From Marinomonas sargassi (GTDB lineage: Bacteria; Pseudomonadota; Gammaproteobacteria; Pseudomonadales; Marinomonadaceae), in NCBI RefSeq assembly GCF_025716875.1, contig NZ_JAOVZB010000001.1, positions 372,001 to 436,000 of the forward strand: a DNA stretch of 64,000 bases. Direction: 5' to 3'. The translations under genes and the position numbers were made by a program. Under the pieces are notes generated by a model, which saw only the letters and a list, made by a program, of their open reading frames with translations, was not told the DNA's origin and did no database searches. Position 1 is the stretch's first letter. Each line of letters begins with the position of its first letter. Shown here piece after piece: positions 55,393 to 64,000 of the stretch.

Positions 55393-56576
55393 TAAACCAA
55401 CAAGTCTCTTAATGCTTTAATATTATCTTTTATATCTACCTGATGATTCCCAACAAACAACCCATGCGCATCTAGGTACTCCGCTGCTTCCAGGGTTCCG
55501 GCTACTTCATAATCAAAAAATTCCAAAACTTCTTTATTTTTCAAAAAATTCCCAGTAACAATCGGACGACACTCAATACCATTTTCCATAAGCTTCTTAA
55601 CTAAGTCAGCTCGACTGTAAGGAGCATTTTGCTTAAGTATTAAGGAAAAGCCGAACCAACTGCTCTCGCCAGTTTCTTTTTGGATTTCAATAAAAGGATG
55701 ATCCTCAAACAACGATTGAAATATTTTTGCATTATCGCGGCGGGTCTTAATAAAGCTAGGCAACTTCTTTAATTGCTCCACACCCAAAGCACCACTCATC
55801 TCTAGGGGCCTCACATTGTATCCGGGCAAAACAAACTTAAACGATTCTTCAAACATATCATCGCTTTTTTCACCTGTGAGCTTATTAAACTTAGGCAAAT
55901 TTCGCGTCCAGCCATGAGCACGAATACATAGCAAAATATGGTAAAGTTCTTCATCATCAGTAACGATACAACCACCTTCCATAGTCGCAATATGATGTGA
56001 AAAAAATGAACTAAATGTCCCCATTACACCGAAGGTACCCGCTTGTTTGCCATCAATTGTTGCACCCATTGATTCACAATTATCTTCTAGAATAAATATA
56101 TTACGGTCAGCAATAATTTCATTCATGCGGTTAAAGTCATTAGGATTACCAAGTAAATTAACAGACAAAATAGCTCTAGTCTTATCTGTAATTGCTCCTT
56201 CAAGTTTATCTAGATCCATATTTAGAGTATTAGGATCAATATCAACAAACTTAACTTTTAAACCATATTGTTGTAACGGAAAATAGGTTGTAGACCATGA
56301 AACCGCAGGGACAATAACCTCATCCCCACGCTTTAATTTCAAAGATTCATTCTTAGTAAAAAACAATGACGCAATCATTAACAAATTTGCGGTTGAACCT
56401 GAGCTAACCATTACTGAATACTTAGAGCCAAAGAAATTAGCAAAGTCTTCCTCATACTTAGCTACTTCTTTACCCATAGTAAACATATCTGAATCTATGA
56501 CACGCTGGATAGCAGAGTATTCTTTTTCATCCCAAGTGCTGCTTGCTAGAGCATAATTAGTCATTTGCATACTCAC
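55392..56576 (-). CDS. colD: GDP-4-keto-6-deoxymannose 3-dehydratase
   Basis: ColD is a PLP-dependent enzyme of aminotransferase fold that removes the C3 hydroxyl. The normal PLP lysine is a histidine (FFSHHIATMEGG, His194-His195), the signature of ColD. EDNCESMGA holds the pyridine-nitrogen Asp (165). There is no iron-sulfur cysteine cluster, which separates it from RfbH. It has several possible starts (GTG 56576, ATG 56570, ATG 56564). It overlaps colC by 20 bases. Confidence 0.9.
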   Translation of the reverse strand: MSMQMTNYALASSTWDEKEYSAIQRVIDSDMFTMGKEVAKYEEDFANFFGSKYSVMVSSGSTANLLMIASLFFTKNESLKLKRGDEVIVPAVSWSTTYFPLQQYGLKVKFVDIDPNTLNMDLDKLEGAITDKTRAILSVNLLGNPNDFNRMNEIIADRNIFILEDNCESMGATIDGKQAGTFGVMGTFSSFFSHHIATMEGGCIVTDDEELYHILLCIRAHGWTRNLPKFNKLTGEKSDDMFEESFKFVLPGYNVRPLEMSGALGVEQLKKLPSFIKTRRDNAKIFQSLFEDHPFIEIQKETGESSWFGFSLILKQNAPYSRADLVKKLMENGIECRPIVTGNFLKNKEVLEFFDYEVAGTLEAAEYLDAHGLFVGNHQVDIKDNIKALRDLLV

Positions 56577-57483
56577 TTAAATAATGTTGATACGTTTTAC
56601 TGATTCCAGTTTCTAAACTTGTTGTATGGGACCAGCCGAATTGTTTTAATTTTGTGTCATCTATTAATTTTTGCTTCATGCCAACGGGTTTAGTTAGATC
56701 ATGCTTAAAGCTACCAGTGTATCCGACTATTTCAGCAACGGCCTGATAGTACTCATTAATAGTATAATCCCTACCCAACCCGACATTTAGGTTTTGAGGC
56801 ATCTCATCAAATCTTTCAATTGCATAAAAAATAAAATGCGCAAGATCTTCTGCAAACATAAATTCACGACGAGCTTCACCATCCCCCCAAATATCAATAT
56901 CTGATAGGTTATTTTTTCTTGCTTCATCTATTTTACGAATTACGGCAGGGATCATATGGGAATTTTCAGGTGAAAATTTGTCAAAGTAGCCATATAAATT
57001 ACATGGAATAATTGTCTTATAAAGTAAAGTTAAATTTTCTTTGCAGATGTATTCACATAATCGTGTACTTGCTGTTTTTGCCAACGCATAACCTTCATTT
57101 GTTGGCTCCAACTCACCCTTTAAAATTAAGTCTTCACCCAGTGGATTCAATGCATCCCGAGGATACATACAAGAGCTACTTAAATTTAAAAATTTAGTTA
57201 TATTATGATCTTTGGCTGTCGTCAGAATATTAAGCCCCATCTGCATATTATCAACTAAAAACCTGACAGGATTCGCTATATTAGCCTGAATTCCACCAAC
57301 GACACCTGCCGCATGAATAACCATGTCAGGCCTATGCTCAGCTATATATTGCTCAACCGATTTGACATCCAATAAATTAAGTTCAGAGCTTGTAGGTGAT
57401 AATAAAACGTGTTCATGCAGCTTCGACACTTCAAGAACGTTTCTTCCAACCATTCCATTTGCGCCTGTGAGTAAAATTTTCAT
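56557..57483 (-). CDS. colC: GDP-L-colitose synthase (fucose-synthase fold)
   Basis: This epimerase/reductase has ILLTGANGMVGRNVLEVS, LNLSSSCMYPRDALNP and NEGYALAKTASTRLCEYIC, as in GDP-fucose synthase and ColC. Directly following gmd and overlapping colD makes ColC far more likely than a fucose synthase, since ColD would compete for the same intermediate. It performs C5 epimerisation and C4 reduction to GDP-L-colitose. It has 308 residues. Confidence 0.85.
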   Translation of the reverse strand: MKILLTGANGMVGRNVLEVSKLHEHVLLSPTSSELNLLDVKSVEQYIAEHRPDMVIHAAGVVGGIQANIANPVRFLVDNMQMGLNILTTAKDHNITKFLNLSSSCMYPRDALNPLGEDLILKGELEPTNEGYALAKTASTRLCEYICKENLTLLYKTIIPCNLYGYFDKFSPENSHMIPAVIRKIDEARKNNLSDIDIWGDGEARREFMFAEDLAHFIFYAIERFDEMPQNLNVGLGRDYTINEYYQAVAEIVGYTGSFKHDLTKPVGMKQKLIDDTKLKQFGWSHTTSLETGISKTYQHYLSEYAND

Positions 57484-57494
57484 AATATATAAGC

Positions 57495-58613
57495 CTATTC
57501 AACTGCAACAGATGTTATATACCCATGCTTTTTTAAAATCGCATGCTGTTTGGCTTTATCTAAATCGTTAGCCACCATTTCAGCACACATCTCTTCTACT
57601 GTTATTTGCGGCATCCAACCTAACTTCTCTTTTGCTTTTGATGGGTCGCCAAGTAATGTTTCTACTTCAGCTGGACGGAAATAACGGGGATCCACTCTAA
57701 CGATTACATCACCAACACTCACAGCTTGCGCATTATCACCTTGAATAGATTTAACAGTAGCAATTTCATCAATACCTATACCACTAAATTCCAGCTCAAT
57801 ACCCGCTTCTTTAGCCGACAACTTTACAAATTCGCGAACGCTAATTTGTTTACCTGTAGCAATAACAAAATCGTCAGCCATTTCTTGCTGAAGCATCATC
57901 CATTGCATGCGCACATAATCCTTCGCATGACCCCAGTCACGTAATGCATCCATATTACCAAGGTACAAACACCTCTCTAACCCTTGAGAAATATTAGCAA
58001 TAGCACGGGTTATTTTACGAGTAACAAAGGTCTCACCACGGCGTGGCGACTCATGATTAAATAAAATACCATTACAGGCGTACATACCGTAGGATTCACG
58101 GTAGTTAACTACTATCCAATAGGCATACATTTTAGCAACAGCATAAGGCGAACGAGGATGAAATGGTGTGGTTTCTTTTTGCGGGATTTCCTTCACTTCA
58201 CCGTATAACTCAGACGTAGAAGCTTGATAAAACTTAGTTTTCTTTTCTAGCCCCAAAAAACGAATCGCCTCCAGTAGACGTAGCGTACCCATTGCATCAA
58301 CATCTGCTGTATACTCCGGCGCTTCAAAGGACACAGCAACGTGGGATTGCGCCCCTAGATTATACACTTCATCAGGCTGAATATTTTTGATAATACGAGT
58401 AAGGTTAGATGAGTCCGTTAAGTCACCATAATGTAAGAAAAAGCTTTGATCTTTTTCATGGTTATCTTGATATATATGATCAACACGCTCAGTATTTAAT
58501 GATGAAGCACGACGTTTAATTCCATGCACCTCGTACCCTTTTTCAAGTAAAAACTCAGCCAAATACGAACCATCTTGACCTGTTATCCCTGTTATAAGCG
58601 CTTTTTTTTTCAT
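57495..58613 (-). CDS. gmd: GDP-mannose 4,6-dehydratase
   Basis: Gmd turns GDP-mannose into GDP-4-keto-6-deoxymannose, the shared start of GDP-fucose and GDP-colitose paths. [51 protein letters not shown] and [17 protein letters not shown] give a secure call in 372 residues. It is eleven bases before colC. Confidence 0.97.
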   Translation of the reverse strand: MKKKALITGITGQDGSYLAEFLLEKGYEVHGIKRRASSLNTERVDHIYQDNHEKDQSFFLHYGDLTDSSNLTRIIKNIQPDEVYNLGAQSHVAVSFEAPEYTADVDAMGTLRLLEAIRFLGLEKKTKFYQASTSELYGEVKEIPQKETTPFHPRSPYAVAKMYAYWIVVNYRESYGMYACNGILFNHESPRRGETFVTRKITRAIANISQGLERCLYLGNMDALRDWGHAKDYVRMQWMMLQQEMADDFVIATGKQISVREFVKLSAKEAGIELEFSGIGIDEIATVKSIQGDNAQAVSVGDVIVRVDPRYFRPAEVETLLGDPSKAKEKLGWMPQITVEEMCAEMVANDLDKAKQHAILKKHGYITSVAVE

Positions 58614-58650
58614 GGTATATTTCCGTTCTAATTCGTTTATTTATATAAAA

Positions 58651-58977
58651 TCATTTTGTGTCAGAAACTTCTTTACGAAGCCGCTCTATTTCTTTTTCTA
58701 GCTCTTCATGTTCTTTTAGCTTTCGCTTAAGAAAACACTGGGTGAGCGATATCTTTTCTTCAATACCTTTTGGAGTGAGTAAGTATAAATACTTCACTTT
58801 ATTGGAATTGTTCTTAAAGTTCTCAGCTTTAATTAAGCCTTTCTCAATTAATGACCTTAAGCAAAAGTTAGTTTTTCCTAAGCTAACGCCTAAGCGTTTC
58901 GCCAATTCCCGCTGACTTATGTTTGGGTCTTGTTGCAAAACGTTTAAAATCTTGTAACGATATTCATCTGTTAACAT
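58651..58977 (-). CDS. MarR-type EPS-associated transcriptional regulator
   Basis: A winged helix (RYKILNVLQQDPNISQRELAKRLGVSLGKTNFCLRSLIEKGLI) is followed by a highly charged C-terminal coiled-coil-like helix (LKEHEELEKEIERLRKEV) in 108 residues. This is the EPS-associated MarR subgroup found just upstream of sugar genes in gammaproteobacteria. It probably controls the sugar-nucleotide part of the cluster. The leader at 59075-59106 contains repeats that may be its own operator. Confidence 0.82.
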   Translation of the reverse strand: MLTDEYRYKILNVLQQDPNISQRELAKRLGVSLGKTNFCLRSLIEKGLIKAENFKNNSNKVKYLYLLTPKGIEEKISLTQCFLKRKLKEHEELEKEIERLRKEVSDTK

Positions 58978-59074
58978 TTAGGCACCTTAACGTTAGATGC
59001 TTCATCGTGAGACATTAAGACAAGAAAAATAAGAGGCTTTTATGTTACGTGCTCTCCATGCGTATTACTCCATT

Positions 59075-59106
59075 TCACATCATGTTCATCATGTTCATCA
59101 TGTGAA
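59075..59106. promoter_or_regulatory. Tandem 9-bp repeats forming a partial palindrome upstream of the EPS regulator
   Basis: Three tandem units CATCATGTT, CATCATGTT and CATCATGTG (59078-59104) are flanked so that TTCACAT and ATGTGAA face each other as an inverted repeat. It lies about 100 bases before the start of the MarR-type gene, a likely place for a regulator binding site. Confidence 0.5.
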
Positions 59107-59233
59107 CAATATTAAATTAACAATTTTTAAAATGCAAAAAATGTGTATAAATCCAATTCACCTTTCACTCCATCAACTTTAAAGCACAACCAAATAATCC
59201 TCCTCTTTAAAGAGTTGAGAGCAGGCAGTCTAC

Positions 59234-60178
59234 TTAATTAATTTCTTTAATAAAGGCGAAGCGAATGAGTACAACAGCCACACCCAACATACCACCGAGC
59301 AAAGTTGCGAGAACACATATCAAAGCACGTTTCGGACCAAATTTTTCTTCCGGCACTACGGCTGGGTCTATCACTTTAAAAGCAAACTCAGTTTGCACTT
59401 CCGCCAACATGAGATTTTTGGTTTGCTCTTCAATAAGTTGATAAAAAACCGACTGCATGTCGGCTATATTGGTGTTACCTATTTGCTCTTCAAGGTAACT
59501 TATATTGTTTCTCGTTTCATCAAGCGATTGTTTTTTCATCCAAGCATTGAGTTCAAGAATCAACCAATCCACCCATTGCTTGGCAATAGTGGGTGATAAG
59601 TGAGTTATAGATAAGGTCGTTAACCCTGTGTCTTTAGCATCACTTATAGCGATAGCTTGTTTAAAAGCCCTATGCCCCCCCCAGTCAGTTGGTACAGATA
59701 ATTTACCTGACTCAACCTCTCGCACCCACTTCTTAGTATCTTCGTTATAAACTTCTGCGTTAAGTATTAGCTTATCTTGATTCGGGTCCCATTTTTCGCC
59801 AGCCATCAAAGGAACCCAAAGGTCATATTTATGGATAAAGGCGTTTATAAACTGGCGGGACTGAAGCACAGCTAATGCCATTCCTTTACTGTCTGCGCCA
59901 CCACCATCTAGAGTAATACCAGCAAGTGACGCTAAACCGCCAAATTGGGAAGCCATGGCCGCCAATCCTCCTGACTGACCGCCAGATGCTGACACTAAAG
60001 TCGCCTCAGCCTTATAGACATTTGGTTTAGACAACGCATAAAAAACACCCCCCACCGCAAAGATAGCTGTCATAAATAGAATAATCCACTTACCCTTCCA
60101 GAGAGCAATGAATAGCGCTTTTAAGTCTATTTCATTATCGTGATGTGGAGACTGTGGCATTAAATTTTGTTTACTCAT
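59234..60178 (-). CDS. wzz: Wzz-type chain-length determinant
   Basis: Membrane segments flank a periplasmic body: one in KGKWIILFMTAIFAVGGVFYALS near residue 35 and one near the C-terminus (RALICVLATLLGGMLGVAVVLIRFAF). The FKVIDPAVVPEEKFGPKRALI motif before the second helix is the Wzz proline-rich mark. Length is 314 residues from the ATG at 60178 (a TTG at 60187 is also open). It has no kinase domain, so it is Wzz/OtnB-like and not Wzc. It limits chain length of the polymer at the inner membrane. Confidence 0.9.
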   Translation of the reverse strand: MSKQNLMPQSPHHDNEIDLKALFIALWKGKWIILFMTAIFAVGGVFYALSKPNVYKAEATLVSASGGQSGGLAAMASQFGGLASLAGITLDGGGADSKGMALAVLQSRQFINAFIHKYDLWVPLMAGEKWDPNQDKLILNAEVYNEDTKKWVREVESGKLSVPTDWGGHRAFKQAIAISDAKDTGLTTLSITHLSPTIAKQWVDWLILELNAWMKKQSLDETRNNISYLEEQIGNTNIADMQSVFYQLIEEQTKNLMLAEVQTEFAFKVIDPAVVPEEKFGPKRALICVLATLLGGMLGVAVVLIRFAFIKEIN

Positions 60179-60245
60179 GTTATCCAATTCTACTGGTAAA
60201 TTTATGGGTCAAGTCGCTTGATTGAAAAACGACTTTCCTAGCACC

Positions 60246-62828
60246 CTAATCTTTAACCGCACTCCATGCCACACCTAGTTGATAAAGAACCTGTGTCGCA
60301 GTGGATAGTGTCGTTAGACCATTCATGTAATCCGTATTGATTGGCACTATGATAGCATCACCGGGCTCGAGTGGTTTGTAGTTGCGACTAAACCAAAACG
60401 ATCTATTGGGCACTTCCACAGAACCATTTGCTTTTACTATATATACTCGACTTGTATCTGCCTGACGCTTAGTGCCACCCGAAGAAGCTATATATTCATC
60501 TACTGTTAAATCTGGGTTATAAGTATGGTGTGATGCGTATTGCACTTCACCTACAACACTTATCGCAGGATTTAGAGCGGGTATAAAGAGCTTATCGCCC
60601 TGTTCTAAAATCAAGTTTTGCAATGGATTACCCGCCATAGCTTCAGTCATATTAATCACCAAACGTCCAACAGGCTCAGCTTGGCCTAGTTGCTCAAGCA
60701 CAGCGATAGCTTGTGATGGGTCCGACACATTACCATCACTACGCAGAGACATATTACTGATTTCTTGTTTCAATTGAGCATTTAGATATTTAAGCCTTTC
60801 CGCTTCTTGACGCTTTAAACGTTCGCGACTAAATACGGCACCTTTAGGGTAAGCAAACTCGGTAAAGCCACCCGCTCGCTCAATTATATCTTTAATCGTA
60901 TCCCCTCGTTTAAAAGTGTATTTACCAGGAAACACCACTTCACCTTGCAACTCAAGCGTAAGAACCTCTGACCAATCTGGCTTAGCCTTAACTGCAAGGT
61001 GCGCTTGGGGATAAAGTGAAACAGTCGATTTGCCACTTAACGCATCCGCCAATGAAAAAGTCAACTGTTTTAGCTCTGTCCGTCCATCAGTCAGGTTTCT
61101 GTAAGTCAACTCAGCAGAGTCTAAATAGGCCTCTTCTTTTAAACCACCTGCAGCCTCAATAAGCGAGGCCACTGAGGCATTTACCGTTAACGGATACACG
61201 CCTGGAAACCTAACTAAGCCAGACACTTCAAACAAAAGCGCTGGCGAGCCAATCGAGGACTGTTCTTTTAAGCGAGTAATTATAGGCTCTAATAAGTCCT
61301 CTCTATTTTTCTGGCGAGACCGAGTAGAAAGCGATATATCATCTTCATCAGGGGTATTTAGTGCTGTTTCGGCTTCATTTTTAACCACAGCACCAGTTTC
61401 TGGGTCCACATATTCAGATGCCACTCTTACCTGAGTAGACTGTGTAGAGCCATTTATCGAACGATTTTGATTAACATCTGCCCAATAGTTGAGATCTAAA
61501 CCGTTGCTAAATACAAATATCTGATCTCTCCCTTGCAATAATAGGTCGTCTTGTGACCCTGGCTCACTTAAGGCTTTTAAAAGACTGAATTGGTACACCT
61601 CTATATCTTGAACTTCGTTTTTTTCGCGCACTAGGAGCGCATACTCAAGATCAGCCCCATCTTTTAAACCCTCATCAATCGAGCCGACCACATCACTTAC
61701 TCGCATTCCTTCGGTCAAAACCATAGCACCCTGTGTTACAACCTCACCACGTATTGATATTACATTATCCAATGAGGAGGATACTCGACCAATATTTACT
61801 TGATCTCCCTGCTTCAGCAAAAACTCTTGCCCTGAAGGGGCTTCTAGATCTAATGTATATTGCTTCAGGCCAGCATGAACTCGACGCAAACCCGCCTTTG
61901 AAAGGTATGCTTGAGGCCTAGTGCCACCCGCTAAGTTAAGCAATTGTGACATGCTAGTTTCACCCTTTAACTCATACATAGCGGGACGAAAAACTTCGCC
62001 CTGAACAGAGACGCTGCGCGTTTTAATAGGAATAAACAGTGTGTCTCCTGAAGATAAGCGAACATCTTTTGATGTATCCCCTTGAAGAAGCAGGTCATAT
62101 AAATCAAACTCAGAAATTATCTTACCTTTACGCTTTAATTGGATATTACGCAGACTTCCAGACTCTTTAATACCACCACTGGCAATTAAAGCCTGCGTCA
62201 CTGTCGTTAAGGCATTAACATTGTAAGCACCTGGTTGCACCGCCTCCCCAACAATATAAACCTGCATTGTTCGCATACTACCCATAGAGACAGAAACATC
62301 TACACCAATCACTTTTTGCTTGATAACTTTAGTCAGATGCCTCTTTAGCTCACCAAAGGTTTGACCTGAGACAGACAAAGGACCAAGACTAGGTATATTA
62401 ACACTCCCATCCCTACCTATCCGCAGAGACATTGCTTGATTACTTTTACCAAACATCTGCACATTAATTTCATCACCAGGGCCCATTTGATAATCCAACG
62501 GTATAGGCAAGTCATCCACCACAGTCAAACCAGCCGCTTTTCCAACTAACACATCATAACCAAAAGGCCGTAGGTCATCACTTTGCGGTTGAACGACTGA
62601 TGTATAAGTGCGCCTCAAGATAGGCGCTTTTTGCACCACTTCCTGGGCCGCGGAAGCAGAGGCAACAAAAGCACTTATATCAACACCATACTGACGAGCC
62701 AACTGCTCCTGCTGAACTTTAGGTAAACTTTTAAATTGATTAATTTGTGCAGCCGTAGGCGTAAAAGCTAACAAAGAAGTAGAAAAGGCAATAAGAAAAA
62801 TTGTAAGTAGTCGTTGTTTTAAGCTCAT
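60246..62828 (-). CDS. wza: Outer-membrane polysaccharide export protein with many SLBB domains (Wza-like)
   Basis: A signal peptide (RLLTIFLIAFSTSLLAFTPTAA) leads an 860-residue protein. The polysaccharide export motif YQMGPGDEINVQMFGK near residue 114 is followed by repeated SLBB pieces, such as MQVYIVGEAVQPGAYNV, VSVQGEVFRPAMYEL, LFEVSGLVRFPGVYPL, LELQGEVVFPGKYTF and ISVVGEVQYASHHTY. Its size matches the OtnA/WbfF exporters of Vibrio clusters and not the shorter Wza of E. coli. There is no lipobox. It carries polymer across the periplasm and outer membrane with Wzz. Confidence 0.9.
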   Translation of the reverse strand: MSLKQRLLTIFLIAFSTSLLAFTPTAAQINQFKSLPKVQQEQLARQYGVDISAFVASASAAQEVVQKAPILRRTYTSVVQPQSDDLRPFGYDVLVGKAAGLTVVDDLPIPLDYQMGPGDEINVQMFGKSNQAMSLRIGRDGSVNIPSLGPLSVSGQTFGELKRHLTKVIKQKVIGVDVSVSMGSMRTMQVYIVGEAVQPGAYNVNALTTVTQALIASGGIKESGSLRNIQLKRKGKIISEFDLYDLLLQGDTSKDVRLSSGDTLFIPIKTRSVSVQGEVFRPAMYELKGETSMSQLLNLAGGTRPQAYLSKAGLRRVHAGLKQYTLDLEAPSGQEFLLKQGDQVNIGRVSSSLDNVISIRGEVVTQGAMVLTEGMRVSDVVGSIDEGLKDGADLEYALLVREKNEVQDIEVYQFSLLKALSEPGSQDDLLLQGRDQIFVFSNGLDLNYWADVNQNRSINGSTQSTQVRVASEYVDPETGAVVKNEAETALNTPDEDDISLSTRSRQKNREDLLEPIITRLKEQSSIGSPALLFEVSGLVRFPGVYPLTVNASVASLIEAAGGLKEEAYLDSAELTYRNLTDGRTELKQLTFSLADALSGKSTVSLYPQAHLAVKAKPDWSEVLTLELQGEVVFPGKYTFKRGDTIKDIIERAGGFTEFAYPKGAVFSRERLKRQEAERLKYLNAQLKQEISNMSLRSDGNVSDPSQAIAVLEQLGQAEPVGRLVINMTEAMAGNPLQNLILEQGDKLFIPALNPAISVVGEVQYASHHTYNPDLTVDEYIASSGGTKRQADTSRVYIVKANGSVEVPNRSFWFSRNYKPLEPGDAIIVPINTDYMNGLTTLSTATQVLYQLGVAWSAVKD

Positions 62829-62928
62829 AATTTCAATTCTATGTTATTTAAACTCAATTCAGTGTTGTTTATATAAAGGTTTAAGGAAAATACCTTACCA
62901 GTGCACCAGCACTCTTAGTGGCGGCACA

Positions 62929-64000
62929 TTAAAAACGAAATTCATAACCAGCCCACACATTTATATCATTATCAGTACCAGCACCCACTGTGCGATCAAA
63001 ACTTAAACCAACATGCCCCATACCAGACAAGATTGGCAGACGATAGGTCAATTGCTTGCTGGACGTTTCTTTATCATCTTCTTTTGATTTTTGGTAAATA
63101 AGTCCAAAGCTATGGTCGTTTTTAAGCTGTAGATAGAAAGCAATAGATTGACTCTCATCCAATAAATAGCTGGTGTTACTAACGTTTTCCGTTACAGAAG
63201 GGTAATCACCTAAATCCCATGCAGTTGAATCATGGGCACTCGTCGTTTGTTGAGACTCCAACACAATACGAGCTGAATGATTTGCAATAGGGAAACTACC
63301 TGTCCAACCTATAAGCCAAGCCCCCAATTCAGAAACATTCGAAGTGGATGCCACTTCAGAATAGACACTATGATATAGGCAATCTAAAGAAGGAAGAACC
63401 AGTTTGGCATCTATTGATAACTGTTGGTCTTGCTCCCCACTATTCAGGTCAGCCAACCACACTTGATAAGTAACGCCATATTCAAAAACGTTTAGAGGCT
63501 TGCTTACTAAGCGTGTAGCACTGTGGTATGCAACATCATTATTTTCTGGCGAGGATATTAAACTCTCAAAAAACCAACTTCCCAAGCCCGCGTTCAACCC
63601 CATATAACTCACACTCATATCAGGCGCCGATTTTGCATAAGAAGCCAAAATTAAATTATGCTGCCAACCTTGCCCCCACCAGCGATTAAGATTACCAATA
63701 CTGAACAGCCATTCACCGGCACTAAGGGATAGATAGCTATCATTCCAGTTAAGTTCACTCTCACCACTATATTCACCGTAACCGATAGTAAAGCGATATG
63801 AAAAATCTCGACTTAAGTGATCAACACTTGTGTAGATTCCCCATTCGTCTTCAGAAAACTGTCCAAAACTAGGCAATAGAGGGGAGTATATTGAATTGGA
63901 AACTTTAAAAAGACGATTCCCTCTGTTTAACTTTATCGAATTTAATGCATACAAAATTTCTTGATTTGCTGTTGTTACCGTAAAAGCATCCGACGAAGCT
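62929..64000 (-). CDS. wzi: Wzi-like outer-membrane capsule assembly protein (partial)
   Basis: The frame runs open past the right edge; the TTG at 63954 is an internal codon, since reading continues upstream through ASSDAFTVTANQEI. The visible 357 residues have the Wzi hallmark SIGNLNRWWGQGWQHNLILASYA, long amphipathic beta strands and a terminal Phe (GYEFRF), as outer-membrane barrels have. Wzi is a lectin-like barrel that anchors surface polysaccharide to the outer membrane. The gene and the wza-like exporter that follows are probably cotranscribed. Confidence 0.85.
   Translation of the reverse strand, partial: ASSDAFTVTTANQEILYALNSIKLNRGNRLFKVSNSIYSPLLPSFGQFSEDEWGIYTSVDHLSRDFSYRFTIGYGEYSGESELNWNDSYLSLSAGEWLFSIGNLNRWWGQGWQHNLILASYAKSAPDMSVSYMGLNAGLGSWFFESLISSPENNDVAYHSATRLVSKPLNVFEYGVTYQVWLADLNSGEQDQQLSIDAKLVLPSLDCLYHSVYSEVASTSNVSELGAWLIGWTGSFPIANHSARIVLESQQTTSAHDSTAWDLGDYPSVTENVSNTSYLLDESQSIAFYLQLKNDHSFGLIYQKSKEDDKETSSKQLTYRLPILSGMGHVGLSFDRTVGAGTDNDINVWAGYEFRF

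Noticed and set aside
55392..56576. Reading colD as a sugar aminotransferase (DegT/WecE type)
   Set aside because: The PLP lysine is replaced by His-His, so it cannot be an aminotransferase of the usual kind.
58978..62928. JUMPstart/ops element (GGCGGTAGC-type) for RfaH in the intergenic gaps of the export genes
   Set aside because: I looked for the motif on the minus strand in the gaps before wza, wzz and the regulator and saw none; the true cluster promoter is probably outside the window.
1..64000. CRISPR arrays, rRNA or tRNA genes, prophage or toxin-antitoxin modules
   Set aside because: No regularly spaced repeats, tRNA-like cloverleaf ends, integrase or toxin pairs were seen; this was a reading by eye and not a search by program.

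Overview
The window looks like chromosomal DNA of a marine gammaproteobacterium of the Oceanospirillales type, with Marinomonas as my best guess. The evidence is the gene content: EF-P with an EpmB lysine 2,3-aminomutase, VF530- and HlyU-family small proteins, a LacI-regulated ketodeoxygluconate operon, and a Vibrio-like Wzi/Wza/Wzz surface-polysaccharide locus. The base composition is moderately AT-rich. The assignment is an inference from content, because no rRNA gene lies in the window.

Bases 1-26.7 kb are ordinary chromosome: short operons on both strands, many closed by clear hairpin terminators. This part holds a cupin, a VC0807-type membrane protein, a homocysteine S-methyltransferase, an FAD monooxygenase, a DoxX-like protein, a single-chain glycyl-tRNA synthetase, efp and epmB (divergent), an RNase J-like nuclease, an NYN protein, an alpha/beta hydrolase and a short-chain dehydrogenase. 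Within it, 6-19 kb forms a loose sugar-acid region: two secreted right-handed beta-helix proteins at the edges, and between them a LacI regulator, KDG kinase (kdgK) and a 2-hydroxyacid dehydrogenase, with a LacI-type operator in front of kdgK. A LysR/FMN alpha-hydroxyacid dehydrogenase pair and a transglutaminase-like/ABM gene pair follow.

From 64 kb down to 26.7 kb, everything real reads on the minus strand and makes one large surface-polysaccharide cluster. In transcription order: wzi (cut by the window edge), a wza-like exporter with many SLBB domains, wzz and a MarR-type EPS-associated regulator. Next come gmd, colC, colD and gmm, then a [2Fe-2S] reductase with rfbF, rfbG and rfbH. A class I aminotransferase, a TPP-dependent YerE-like enzyme and a YerF-like reductase follow. 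Then come two glycosyltransferases (CgeB-like and GT10), a wzx flippase, a decayed glycosyltransferase, a wzy candidate and three GT2 enzymes. The last part is a polyprenyl-phosphate sugar transferase, galE, manC, manB, rfbBACD, a WaaL-type ligase and a second galE.

Put together, the cluster can supply UDP-Gal, GDP-Man, dTDP-L-Rha, GDP-L-colitose and a CDP-linked 3,6-dideoxyhexose that is probably extended by a two-carbon branch (yersiniose type). The most interesting content is this pairing of two 3,6-dideoxyhexose pathways, joined to an aminotransferase that overlaps the TPP enzyme and has no obvious role in either known pathway. The central 39-49 kb is visibly richer in A/T than its surroundings and carries a broken glycosyltransferase next to an intact paralogue, as expected for a shuffled antigen locus.
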